Below are positions 1 through 7,910 of a stretch of 53,820 bases of DNA, in pieces. The stretch comes from Glaesserella australis. Its GTDB lineage: Bacteria > Pseudomonadota > Gammaproteobacteria > Enterobacterales > Pasteurellaceae. The translations under genes were made by a program, and so were the position numbers. A model generated the notes under the pieces. The model was not told the DNA's origin and did not search any database. It was given only the letters and a program-made list of their open reading frames with translations. The stretch is from NCBI RefSeq assembly GCF_003260095.1, contig NZ_PTPX01000012.1, forward strand, positions 1-53,820, in the 5' to 3' direction. Positions within the stretch are counted from its first letter, which is position 1. Every line of letters starts with the position of its first letter.

Positions 1-50
1 AAAAAGAACGACGCACTGTAATCTTAACTGCTTCACAACAGTGCGTCGTT
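1..50 (-). other. rrn leader start with stem-loop and boxA-like edge
   Basis: Reading leftward on the minus strand, a 13-bp perfect inverted repeat (7-19 with 38-50, 18-nt loop) is followed by CTTTTT at the window edge. It begins about 12 bp after an rrn-type -10 box. In gamma-proteobacterial rrn leaders a hairpin (boxB region) is followed by boxA (TGCTCTTTAACA type), and the edge is compatible with the first half of such a boxA. Taken alone the structure could be read as an intrinsic terminator. Its position directly downstream of the promoter argues for a transcribed rrn leader. The 16S gene itself would lie outside the window. Confidence 0.6.
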
Positions 51-61
51 GTGTGGTGCGC

Positions 62-115
62 ATTATAGAGATTTTAGAAATACGTGCAAGTGTTTTTTGT
101 AAAAAATTTGAAAAT
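62..115 (-). promoter_or_regulatory. rRNA operon P1-type promoter, pointing left
   Basis: On the minus strand there is TTGCAC (84-89), a 16-bp spacer and TATAAT (62-67), followed at once by GCGCACCAC. The 16-bp spacer and GC-rich discriminator are hallmarks of stringently controlled rrn P1 promoters, and E. coli rrnB P1 reads TATAATGCGCCACCAC. Immediately upstream (90-115) is a tract of A and T runs that would serve as an UP element. The promoter drives transcription out of the window to the left. Confidence 0.75.
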
Positions 116-120
116 TCTTT

Positions 121-170
121 CCGCTTGTTGAAAAACAATTCAATCCGAACGATTTTATATCTACAAGCGG
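121..170 (-). terminator. Inverted USS pair, possible terminator of protease gene
   Basis: CCGCTTGT (121-128) and ACAAGCGG (163-170) are inverted copies of the Apl-type uptake signal core, separated by 34 nt. They lie downstream of the metalloprotease stop and upstream of the rrn promoter. The loop is long and there is no clean T-tract, so termination is only a possibility. No better terminator for the protease gene is visible before the rrn promoter. Confidence 0.3.
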
Positions 171-171
171 T
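163..171 (+). repeat. Uptake signal sequence (Apl-type USS)
   Basis: An exact ACAAGCGGT 9-mer, the core of the DNA uptake signal of the Actinobacillus/Mannheimia branch of Pasteurellaceae. Other exact copies include 5432-5440, 16866-16874 (minus), 27945-27953 and 34734-34742. They point to a naturally transformable lineage. Confidence 0.85.
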
Positions 172-213
172 TAGTTTTTACCGACTTTATACAAACCACA
201 GCTTAGGATTATA

Positions 214-3200
214 TTATGCAACTACAACTATATTATTTTCTAAAGCAGATAACTGGCTACTTAATGTTGCAAAATGAATTGGTGCTGCGCCTGATTTATC
301 ATCATAATAAAGTTTCCCATCTGTTAAGGTGATAAAATCTAAGGCGTTACTTCCTGCTGAAATTGCACTAAATACTTCCTGTGAAAGTTCAATTTTATCT
401 TCAGCAGTTAAATCAATAGTATCGATTTTGCCATTCAATGCACTATTGAAGACAAAAGTATCAGCACCATCTCCCCCCACTAAGATATCTGCACCAAACC
501 CTCCAATGAGTTTGTCATCACCAGCACCACCAGTTAATGTATTCCCTATATTGTTTGCAACTAATTTGTTATTTAATGCATTACCTGTAGCTTCTGTTGC
601 AGAAGTACCTATTAAGATAACATTTTCAACGTGTTCGGCTTTTTCTAAGCTTATATCCGCTAAGCTATATATCGTATCGTTACCTTCATCGGCTAGTTCT
701 AATACTGCATCTGTTGCTTCATCTAACACAAAAACATCATCACCTAGTCCGCCAACTAAGATATCCGCACCTAAACCACCATCAAGGTAGTCATCACCTG
801 CGCCACCGTCAATCGTATCATTACCGGCACCGCCATAAATATTATTATCCGCTACGTTACCCGTTAATTTATCATCATAAGCAGAACCAACAAGATTCTC
901 GATCTGGGTACCAAAACCGATAAAGGCTTGACCTTTGGTATATTCGTTAAAAGTGCTTTCTTGACCTACTTGTAAACTATTCCACCAACTACCGCCTCTC
1001 ACATTAACAACAGCATCATCAGGTAAATCAAAATAATCTTTGACCGTATAGACTTTTTGTTCTTTGACAATCAACGTTTGTTCACGCTCTTCCCCCACAT
1101 AAATCCATGAACCTGGGGTCAGATTAACATTCACGCCTTTTTCTTCTTTAGATGCATCGAACGTATCTACGCCTGCACCATCCCAAATATAAATATCACC
1201 ATCTGCTGAGTAAGAGTTGTAGGCTTTAAAACTATAAGTATCATTACCTGCTCGCGCTTCTTTATTTACGCCAAATTGGTGATGTAAATACGCAAGATCG
1301 AACACTCGTAATGTTTTCAGGTTGAAATAAAGACCATTATGAACATTATATTTATAAGACATATTAGTAAATTCTAACGTTTCTTCTTTTAGAAACACGT
1401 CTTTAAACGTTGGAGAAGAATGCCCCATTCCTAATGTATGCCCAATTTCATGTAGCGCTGTATAGAATGGGAAATTATTTCCTGATGCATTATATGCTTT
1501 ACCACTATTCCATGCTAAGTTACCCCCAGCCCACGCATAAGCAGCAGAACCTGAAAGACCACCACCAAACTCCCCTACATAAATATTTGTATAAGCTTCT
1601 GCTTTTGTACCTACTTCGACAAATTTTACATTAATATATTGTTCAATCTCTTTGTAGGCATTACGTAAGTCTGTTTTAAAATTAGTATGATATTTATCAG
1701 GCTCTACAAATGTACCTGCTTTAATCGTCAATTCAGCTGTATTTACACCTTCTGCTAACTCTTCTTCTGTCAAGAAATGATAGGTATAGATTAACGGTGT
1801 ATCTTTTCCACCTAAATCTGTTTTTACTGCAGAACGCACACCGCCCAATTTTTCAACAAAATAAGGGAAGTTATAGCCTTCCGTAGAATGATCATTATTA
1901 ATTGCCGCAGGTGGTTGCGATTGGGTAATCACATGATTTCCACTTACAGTTCCTGAGCTAATTATATTCTCAACATCATAAGCTTGAATCTCTTTACCTG
2001 TCGAATCTGTTGTAGTTAAAGTTGCAGTTACCTTATTGGTTTTCGCTAAAACAGCTTTATCTACTGCTACCGAGAAGATATTCCCCACTTTCACCGTTGT
2101 TTCATAATTCTGATCACCCACTTTAACCACAATTTTATCGCCAACTTTTACCGTTACATCGTCAGAAGAAGTCACAGTACCACTAATTTCAACAGTGTTT
2201 TCCGGTTGATAATTAACTTTATATTTCGTGTCTGCCGTTTTTTCTACATACGGACTTTCTAGGGTAACACTTTTCAGTTCTGGTGTTCTAACAAAGTTAG
2301 TTCTCCGTAACTCATACGAACCATCTGCTTTAGTATCAAGGACATATAAATGATTGTGAATATCTTGATTAGTAATATTCCCTGTTGCCACAGAAAAACT
2401 AAATGACACATCTTTACTATTTAATGTCTCTAATTCACTACTCGGTATATCAATAAAGAACTGTTTATCATGGAAACCTGCTTTATAGGTTTTATCGCCT
2501 ATTTGCACATTAATTTGGTGTAAACGTTTTTGATTTATCCCTAAATTATAAGGATCACTATCAGCAAACTCTACAGAGCCTTTAATACGCACAAGCGGAT
2601 CGATATCACCCACATTAAAGCTAAAATCATCAATCTTAGTAATATCGATCTGCAATGGTTCTGGTTTTGTGTACGTTTCACTGTCTGTTGCCGTTGCGCT
2701 ATTTTCTGCATTATCTTTCGTAGTGACCGTTGCTTTAACAATATTGTAGTTTGCTTTTAACAAGTCCACCGTTTTGAAATCAACACTAAAACCGCCATTT
2801 TTAACTGTCGTTACCATGTCAACCCATTGCGTACCTGAACAAGTTGCACAACCGCAAGAAACAACAACTTCATCACCTTCACTTGCACCTTCAACAGTTC
2901 CTGTAACTGTGGTGAACTCATTTTTTGATTCTGTAGTAGAAATATGATTATCGCCGGCAATTGGGTTTAAATTGATCTTTGGCGTAGGAGCATCTAGATC
3001 AATCTCATACGAATGTGTCGTTTCTCCCGTTAAATTTTGTGGTGTTGTTACTGTCGCAGATAATTCGCGATTTTTTGCCAATAACTCACCGCTTACAGAA
3101 AAACTAAATTTGCCATCAGTCACAACTGCATCAAAGGTTTTATCACCAATAACTAAACGTACAGTCGAGCCATTTGGAGAATCTGTCGCACTTCCTTGTA

Positions 3201-4449
3201 CAGTTAACATCTGTGCTGATTCATTAATATTTATTGTGTTATCCGATGTAATCTGATCAATCGTGACCTTCGGTATATATTTCACTTTATCAAGGGTATA
3301 AGGTTTTGTTGCTGTTGCACTCGCCGAATTACCTACATCATCTTCTGTTGTTAAAGACGCTGTAATCTCTTGATGAACGACTAAGGTTTTAGTATCAACA
3401 TCAGCACTAAACTTGCCATCTTTCACAATCGCTTCAAATGTTGCATCACCAATCGTCAGCACTACTTTATCGCCATCTTTCGCATTTTCCACGGAACCAG
3501 ATACTGTCGTTGTCGCAACCTGTGCTTCTAATAAATCAATGATGTCGTCTGTTGCAATTGGATCGAAAGAAATAACCACATTAGGTGCCTGAACATCTAC
3601 TTGATAAAGATGAGTAACAGTATCAGAACTCACACCTTCAGATGTCGTGACAACCGCTTCAATCTGTGTATTTTTAGCTAATAAGTCACCGCTTACAGGA
3701 AGAGTAAATTTCCCAGCCACAACTTGTGTCGTAAATTTCTGACCACCAATCAAGATCGTTACAATCGAACCATCTAATGCATTTTCAACGGTACCTGTTA
3801 AATCTACATTTCCCTGAGATTCAGCAATATTAATAATATTATCAGTGGTCACTACATCCAATGTTAAGGTTGGTTTTACTGGTTCTACAGGCGTTACTGG
3901 TTGAACTGGAGCTACTGGCTCAACTGGGGTTACTGGCTCAACTGGAGTTACTGGCTCAACCGGGGCTACTGGCTCAACTGGAGCTACTGGCTCAGATGAT
4001 GCTGAAGTACCTTTCCCACCTTTACTATGACCTATAACACTAATACCTGCGGCCGCTAATGCAACTGAACCTACTGCAATACCTGCAAGTTTAGCTGTAC
4101 TTAATGTCGTCTCAATACTCGTTGCTGCTGTAGACAACTCAGCTGCAGCAACAGCACTTTCCGCAGTAGCAAAAGAAGCATTGTTATCTGCCAAATACTG
4201 TGCATTTTCAATAGGGAAATGTGTTGTATACTCTTGAAGGATCAAGCTTGGCTGTTCTGCATCTTCAATAAAAACTTCTAAATCATTGCCCTTCGTTTTT
4301 GCTTTTACATTCGAAATCAGCTTACCATTCTCATCAAGAATTTGATATTTAGTGCTAGTATCTGCTAGCTTAACCGTTGTTTTCCCTTTACTGATAATGA
4401 TATTTTCTGTCTTACCATGACCCGTAATACGTAATGTTATTGTTTTCAT
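214..4449 (-). CDS. Large secreted RTX metalloprotease-like protein (serralysin type, type I secretion)
   Basis: The N-terminus resembles the prefix domain of BapA-like type I secretion substrates (MKTITLRITGHGK...), with a hydrophobic stretch near residues 122-140. A PVxPVE-repeat linker (about 153-193) leads into about six Ig-like repeats of roughly 100 residues (192 to 830). The catalytic part has HEIGHTLGMGH at residues 1000-1010, which is the HExxHxxGxxH zinc motif of metzincins. A Met-turn NMSY follows 20 residues later, as in serralysins (M10). Two blocks of GGxGxDx nonapeptides (about 1193-1245 and 1302-1335) would bind calcium, and the non-cleaved C-terminus would be the type I secretion signal. 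There is no Sec signal peptide. I start at 4449 (ATG preceded by AAAGAG); an in-frame ATG at 4467 is the alternative. No transporter genes lie nearby. Its target is unknown, but adhesin-protease or virulence roles are plausible. Confidence 0.85.
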   Translation of the reverse strand: MKTITLRITGHGKTENIIISKGKTTVKLADTSTKYQILDENGKLISNVKAKTKGNDLEVFIEDAEQPSLILQEYTTHFPIENAQYLADNNASFATAESAVAAAELSTAATSIETTLSTAKLAGIAVGSVALAAAGISVIGHSKGGKGTSASSEPVAPVEPVAPVEPVTPVEPVTPVEPVAPVQPVTPVEPVKPTLTLDVVTTDNIINIAESQGNVDLTGTVENALDGSIVTILIGGQKFTTQVVAGKFTLPVSGDLLAKNTQIEAVVTTSEGVSSDTVTHLYQVDVQAPNVVISFDPIATDDIIDLLEAQVATTTVSGSVENAKDGDKVVLTIGDATFEAIVKDGKFSADVDTKTLVVHQEITASLTTEDDVGNSASATATKPYTLDKVKYIPKVTIDQITSDNTININESAQMLTVQGSATDSPNGSTVRLVIGDKTFDAVVTDGKFSFSVSGELLAKNRELSATVTTPQNLTGETTHSYEIDLDAPTPKINLNPIAGDNHISTTESKNEFTTVTGTVEGASEGDEVVVSCGCATCSGTQWVDMVTTVKNGGFSVDFKTVDLLKANYNIVKATVTTKDNAENSATATDSETYTKPEPLQIDITKIDDFSFNVGDIDPLVRIKGSVEFADSDPYNLGINQKRLHQINVQIGDKTYKAGFHDKQFFIDIPSSELETLNSKDVSFSFSVATGNITNQDIHNHLYVLDTKADGSYELRRTNFVRTPELKSVTLESPYVEKTADTKYKVNYQPENTVEISGTVTSSDDVTVKVGDKIVVKVGDQNYETTVKVGNIFSVAVDKAVLAKTNKVTATLTTTDSTGKEIQAYDVENIISSGTVSGNHVITQSQPPAAINNDHSTEGYNFPYFVEKLGGVRSAVKTDLGGKDTPLIYTYHFLTEEELAEGVNTAELTIKAGTFVEPDKYHTNFKTDLRNAYKEIEQYINVKFVEVGTKAEAYTNIYVGEFGGGLSGSAAYAWAGGNLAWNSGKAYNASGNNFPFYTALHEIGHTLGMGHSSPTFKDVFLKEETLEFTNMSYKYNVHNGLYFNLKTLRVFDLAYLHHQFGVNKEARAGNDTYSFKAYNSYSADGDIYIWDGAGVDTFDASKEEKGVNVNLTPGSWIYVGEEREQTLIVKEQKVYTVKDYFDLPDDAVVNVRGGSWWNSLQVGQESTFNEYTKGQAFIGFGTQIENLVGSAYDDKLTGNVADNNIYGGAGNDTIDGGAGDDYLDGGLGADILVGGLGDDVFVLDEATDAVLELADEGNDTIYSLADISLEKAEHVENVILIGTSATEATGNALNNKLVANNIGNTLTGGAGDDKLIGGFGADILVGGDGADTFVFNSALNGKIDTIDLTAEDKIELSQEVFSAISAGSNALDFITLTDGKLYYDDKSGAAPIHFATLSSQLSALENNIVVVA
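3871..3993 (-). repeat. 18-bp tandem repeats encoding PVxPVE linker
   Basis: About seven imperfect 18-bp units encode a PV(A/T/K)PV(E/Q) hexapeptide array between the N-terminal domain and the Ig-like repeats of the metalloprotease. The unit length is a multiple of three, so unit gain or loss would change linker length without a frameshift. The units differ at few positions, so recent expansion is likely. Confidence 0.85.
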
Positions 4450-4613
4450 AAAAATACTCTTTAACATAAAAAATTGCTCTAGGATAATCTGAAAAAGACT
4501 AAAAAGAAATCATATAAAACTAACTATTTGTTATAATTTTATAAAGATATGTATATCACGATTTACAGATAGAAACAGTAAACGATAAAACTACTATACT
4601 CAGGAGAATTAAG

Positions 4614-5447
4614 ATGCTTACAACACACTATATAGGCTTAGGCGTGGCTGGCAATTTCGCAGGACATTTAGAACAAGCTGGCGAAGCGGCTGATTTTGTT
4701 AAAGTTCAAACGACAGAAGCTATTCAGCCTAAAGCGATTTTCCCTTTTTACGTTCCTAGTAAAAATTTAGCTGAATCCGACCGCTTTCTTGCCAATTATC
4801 CCCTTTCCCATGACACCATCAACTTTCCCCAAGATGCCGACAATTTACAGATTGAACCTGAAGTTGCTTTAATTTGTGAAATTGAATACCAAAACAATAA
4901 AGTTGTTGCGTTAAAACCAACCCACTTTGCAGCTTATAACGACTGCTCAATCCGCCGTCCAAACGCTCGCAAAATCTGTGAAAAGAAAAACTGGGGAGCC
5001 AATTCAAAAGGCATTTCCGCCACCCAAATCGCCCTTGATAAATTTGAACAAGGCGGAAATTTAGACCGTTATCACATCGCTTGTTTCCACAAACGAAACG
5101 GCAAACTCACCGAATACGGCATTGACAGCCCAACGGTCGGCTACAGTTATTTCCACCAAAAACTTTTAGATTGGATCATCGACCGCATGAACAATCAGCC
5201 CGATCAAGATCCGATGAACGACATCGCCGATCTTCTCGCTCAAGCAAATTATCCAAACAAAGCGATCATCAGTATCGGCGCAACTCGCTATACCGAATTT
5301 GGCGAACATAATTTCTTGCAAGTGGGCGATACCAGTATCGTGGTCGTTTACGATGCTACACAGCACACTCATCAACAAATTACCGAAATGGCAGAGAAAG
5401 AACAATTTGCAGAAGGGATTTCCGCATTGATACAAGCGGTCAGATAA
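4614..5447 (+). CDS. Conserved protein, DUF5718-like
   Basis: A 277-residue soluble protein starting GLGVAGNFAGHLEQAGEA, which I associate with the DUF5718 family of Pasteurellaceae and some other proteobacteria. That assignment is from memory of family features. The central part (EPEVALICEIEY...VVALKPTHFAAYNDCSIRRP) has the spacing of fumarylacetoacetate-hydrolase-like proteins, so a FAH-related fold is possible, but no catalytic set is confirmed. There is no signal peptide or membrane segment. AGGAG lies 8 bp upstream of the ATG. It is a single gene between divergent and unrelated neighbours, and a USS overlaps its last codons. Function is unknown. Confidence 0.75.
   Translation: MLTTHYIGLGVAGNFAGHLEQAGEAADFVKVQTTEAIQPKAIFPFYVPSKNLAESDRFLANYPLSHDTINFPQDADNLQIEPEVALICEIEYQNNKVVALKPTHFAAYNDCSIRRPNARKICEKKNWGANSKGISATQIALDKFEQGGNLDRYHIACFHKRNGKLTEYGIDSPTVGYSYFHQKLLDWIIDRMNNQPDQDPMNDIADLLAQANYPNKAIISIGATRYTEFGEHNFLQVGDTSIVVVYDATQHTHQQITEMAEKEQFAEGISALIQAVR
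5432..5440 (+). repeat. Uptake signal sequence (Apl-type USS) in coding end
   Basis: An exact ACAAGCGGT overlapping the final codons of the DUF5718-like gene (encoding part of IQAVR). Confidence 0.8.
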
Positions 5448-5558
5448 TCGGAATTTTTTGCAAATTTTTCGACACAGATCGAAAAAATCGATCTTCAATC
5501 AGATTTTTACGCTCACTTTTCGTATAGTTGCCACAATTTTCTTATATTGGGAGAAAAT

Positions 5559-6365
5559 ATGTGGCGATTTGTTTTTCTATTTTTAAGTTCATCTGCACTG
5601 GCTCAGCCGTTAAATTTGATGTTGTTGGAGCAGTATAAAGACCAAGATGTCACTGGTTGGGTGATGAGTGAGAAGCTTGATGGTGTACGTGGTTTCTGGA
5701 ATGGTCAGCAACTGATTAGCCGTCAAGGTTATCCATTTTTGCCACCTGATTATTTTGTTAAAGGTTTTCCGCCTTTTTCGATAGATGGTGAGCTGTTTAG
5801 CGAACGGGGGAAGTTTGAAGAAATTTCCGCAACCGTACGTTCTGCTTCGCCAAAAGGTTGGTATAAGTTGAAACTGTATGTATTTGATGTCCCCGATGCA
5901 AAAGGCGATCTGTTTGAACGGTTGTCTGTTTTAAAAGCATATTTAGCTCAACATCCAACGCCTTATATTGAGATTATTGAGCAAATTCCCGTTAAAGATA
6001 AAGCCCATCTCACTCAATTTTTTGAACAGGTGCAACAACTGGGTGGTGAAGGTGTGGTGGTACGAAATCCTCACTCGCCTTATATTCACGGGCGTTCTGC
6101 CCAAATTTTAAAGTTAAAAACCGTACTTGATGAAGAGTGTACCGTTGTTGCACACCATAAAGGCAAGGGGAAATATGCCGATAAGCTCGGTGCGGTGACT
6201 TGCGAAAATCACCGTGGACGTTTTCGTATTGGTTCAGGTTTTTCCGATAAAGAGCGGGAAAATCCTCCAGCAATAGGCACGCTGATTAGCTATAAATATA
6301 GGGGTTTAACCGAAAGCGGTAAGCCACGTTTTGCAACTTATTGTAGAATAAGAACAGATAAATAG
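5559..6365 (+). CDS. Exported ATP-dependent DNA ligase
   Basis: A minimal ATP-dependent DNA ligase of 268 residues with an N-terminal signal peptide (MWRFVFLFLSSSALA, likely cut before QPL), so it should act in the periplasm. Motif I is SEKLDGVRG with the nucleotidyl lysine at K39. Motifs III/IV (SIDGEL, GGEGVVVRN) and V (ILKLKT) follow, then a short OB domain ending with RIGSGF. It matches the small Haemophilus-type ligases. I use the ATG at 5559 because GGGAGA sits 5 bp upstream; an in-frame TTG at 5547 lies inside that ribosome binding site. In a naturally competent family an exported ligase may repair incoming duplex DNA, which is inference. Confidence 0.85.
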   Translation: MWRFVFLFLSSSALAQPLNLMLLEQYKDQDVTGWVMSEKLDGVRGFWNGQQLISRQGYPFLPPDYFVKGFPPFSIDGELFSERGKFEEISATVRSASPKGWYKLKLYVFDVPDAKGDLFERLSVLKAYLAQHPTPYIEIIEQIPVKDKAHLTQFFEQVQQLGGEGVVVRNPHSPYIHGRSAQILKLKTVLDEECTVVAHHKGKGKYADKLGAVTCENHRGRFRIGSGFSDKERENPPAIGTLISYKYRGLTESGKPRFATYCRIRTDK

Positions 6366-6448
6366 CATCTCCATTTACAAAAAATCACGCAAATCTCACC
6401 GCTTGTAGTAGAATAGCGTCCTTTTAAAAAATAGATGAAGGAATATAT

Positions 6449-6769
6449 ATGGATTATCCAATTTGCCCTGCTTGTAAAGGCGAAAATACTTACCACGACT
6501 CAATTCAATTTGTTTGCCCTGATTGTGGAAACGAGTGGACAGGTAACGAAGTTGAAGTCGATGAAGATCAACTTATCGTGAAAGATAGCAATGGGAACTT
6601 ATTAGCTGATGGTGATGATGTTATCTTAATCAAAGATTTAAAACTGAAAGGTTCATCAGAAGTATTAAAGAAAGGTACGAAATATAAAGGTATCCGTTTA
6701 GTTGCGGGCGATCATAATGTCGATTGTGGCAAGCTTTTACTGAAATCAGAATTTCTGAAAAAGGCATAA
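6449..6769 (+). CDS. yjdM: YjdM/PhnA-family zinc-ribbon protein
   Basis: A 106-residue protein with an N-terminal zinc ribbon (C6xxC9 and C23xxC26: CPAC and CPDC), followed by the YjdM/PhnA domain ([19 protein letters not shown]...[11 protein letters not shown]). Length and sequence match E. coli YjdM. The old name PhnA came from the phn region, but the family is not phosphonoacetate hydrolase and no phosphonate genes are nearby. Its molecular role is unresolved. It is monocistronic and ends in a strong bidirectional terminator shared with chaA. Confidence 0.88.
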   Translation: MDYPICPACKGENTYHDSIQFVCPDCGNEWTGNEVEVDEDQLIVKDSNGNLLADGDDVILIKDLKLKGSSEVLKKGTKYKGIRLVAGDHNVDCGKLLLKSEFLKKA

Positions 6770-6771
6770 AT

Positions 6772-6801
6772 AAAAGGGAGAAAGCAATTTCTCCCTTTTT
6801 T
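6772..6801. terminator. Bidirectional intrinsic terminator (yjdM / chaA)
   Basis: An 11-bp perfect stem (6773-6783 with 6788-6798) with a GCAA tetraloop and A/T runs on both sides. It sits between the convergent ends of yjdM and chaA. Confidence 0.85.
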
Positions 6802-6807
6802 ATCACC

Positions 6808-7887
6808 CTACGGCACAATCACCGTAAAGACATAGGCCGCCAAGTTCACTAATAAAACCACGCCATAAAGCATATTAGATTTGCCATGATTGAGTGAGAC
6901 CATCACCGTAAATGCGGCTAAAGCCAACAAAATCATCGACTTCCAATCTAGCCCCAAAACCACATTAATATCATAGATTAAACAGACGATAACAACCGCG
7001 GGGATTGTTAAGCCTATACTTGCTAAAGCTGAACCTAATGCCAAATTCACGCTAGTTTGCAAGCGGTTGCGACTCGCTGCAGTGAGTGCAGCTAAACCTT
7101 CAGGCATTAATACCACTGCAGCTATGATCACCCCGACTAACGATAAAGGCGCGCCTGCTCCCACCACCATGGCTTCAATAGCGGGGGATAACCCTTTCGC
7201 TAACATAACCACAATGCCTAAACAGATCACTAACAGCAATAAGCTAATGAGAGCAACTTTGGTTGATGGTGGCTCTGCATGATGGTTTGGATCGTCATCG
7301 TCGGCTAAAAAGTAGTCTCGGTGACGCACAGTTTGCATCAAAATAAAAGAGAAATAGAGTACCAAGGCGGCAACTGCCACAAAGATAAGCTGTGAATCGG
7401 TATAAGTACCCGCTTCAGAACTTGTCGTAAAATTAGGCAAAATCATGGTTAACACCAAGATAGACATCAAGGTAACTAATGCGGTGCTTAATGATTTCTT
7501 ATGGAAGAATTGTACCTTATGCTTAATACCTCCAATCAATAAACATCCCCCCAAGATCCCTGTCAAAATCAGCATGATCGCCGCAAATACTGTATCTCTT
7601 GCTAAATAAGCCGCATTTTCGCCCCCAGCGATCATTAATGACACAATCAACGCCACTTCAATAATGGTAATAGCTAAGGCAAGAATAATGGTTCCGAACG
7701 GTTCGCCCACTTTGTGAGCCACCACTTCGGCGTGGTGAACCGCTGAAAGCACGCTACCAATCAGCAAAGCACCGCCCCCTATTTGAAGCCAAACATTATC
7801 CTTTACGCCAACAAAGTAGATCGCCCACGCCACAAGCGGTAAGATCACCGACCAAATTGGCAAAGGGGAATGGGAATGTGTCGCCAT
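6808..7887 (-). CDS. chaA: Calcium/cation-proton antiporter ChaA
   Basis: An inner-membrane antiporter of the CaCA superfamily, 359 residues (E. coli ChaA is 366) with about eleven hydrophobic segments. The first alpha repeat is GEPFGTIILALAITIIEV and the second is MPEGLAALTAASRNRLQTS followed by LALGSALASIGLTIP. Both carry the acidic residue and Ser/Ala-Gly pattern of the ion-binding core. A histidine/acidic cytoplasmic loop (DDDDPNHHAEPP) lies between the halves. The family exchanges Ca2+ or Na+/K+ for protons at alkaline pH. It starts 23 bp after the cyuA stop on the same strand, so the two are probably co-transcribed. Confidence 0.92.
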   Translation of the reverse strand: MATHSHSPLPIWSVILPLVAWAIYFVGVKDNVWLQIGGGALLIGSVLSAVHHAEVVAHKVGEPFGTIILALAITIIEVALIVSLMIAGGENAAYLARDTVFAAIMLILTGILGGCLLIGGIKHKVQFFHKKSLSTALVTLMSILVLTMILPNFTTSSEAGTYTDSQLIFVAVAALVLYFSFILMQTVRHRDYFLADDDDPNHHAEPPSTKVALISLLLLVICLGIVVMLAKGLSPAIEAMVVGAGAPLSLVGVIIAAVVLMPEGLAALTAASRNRLQTSVNLALGSALASIGLTIPAVVIVCLIYDINVVLGLDWKSMILLALAAFTVMVSLNHGKSNMLYGVVLLVNLAAYVFTVIVP

Positions 7888-7910
7888 AATTTCATCTCCT
7901 TATTTCCAGT

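Noticed and set aside
7-50. Perfect 13-bp hairpin plus T run read as a terminator of the metalloprotease gene
   Set aside because: It lies downstream of an rrn-type promoter on the same strand, and the T run fits the start of a boxA, so an rrn leader is more likely.
56-82. dif-like sequence GGTGCGCATTATAG...
   Set aside because: It resembles one arm of E. coli dif, but the second arm does not match, and the same bases form the rrn -10 and discriminator.
329-790. Plus-strand reading frames opposite the RTX repeats (also 714-923 and 2972-3256)
   Set aside because: They are mirror frames of the metalloprotease repeats without ribosome binding sites or recognisable protein features.
3871-3993. 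CRISPR-like array
   Set aside because: The repeats have no spacers and are an in-frame coding repeat.
6449-6769. Phosphonate catabolism gene (name PhnA)
   Set aside because: The YjdM/PhnA zinc-ribbon family is unrelated to phosphonoacetate hydrolase, and no phn genes are present.
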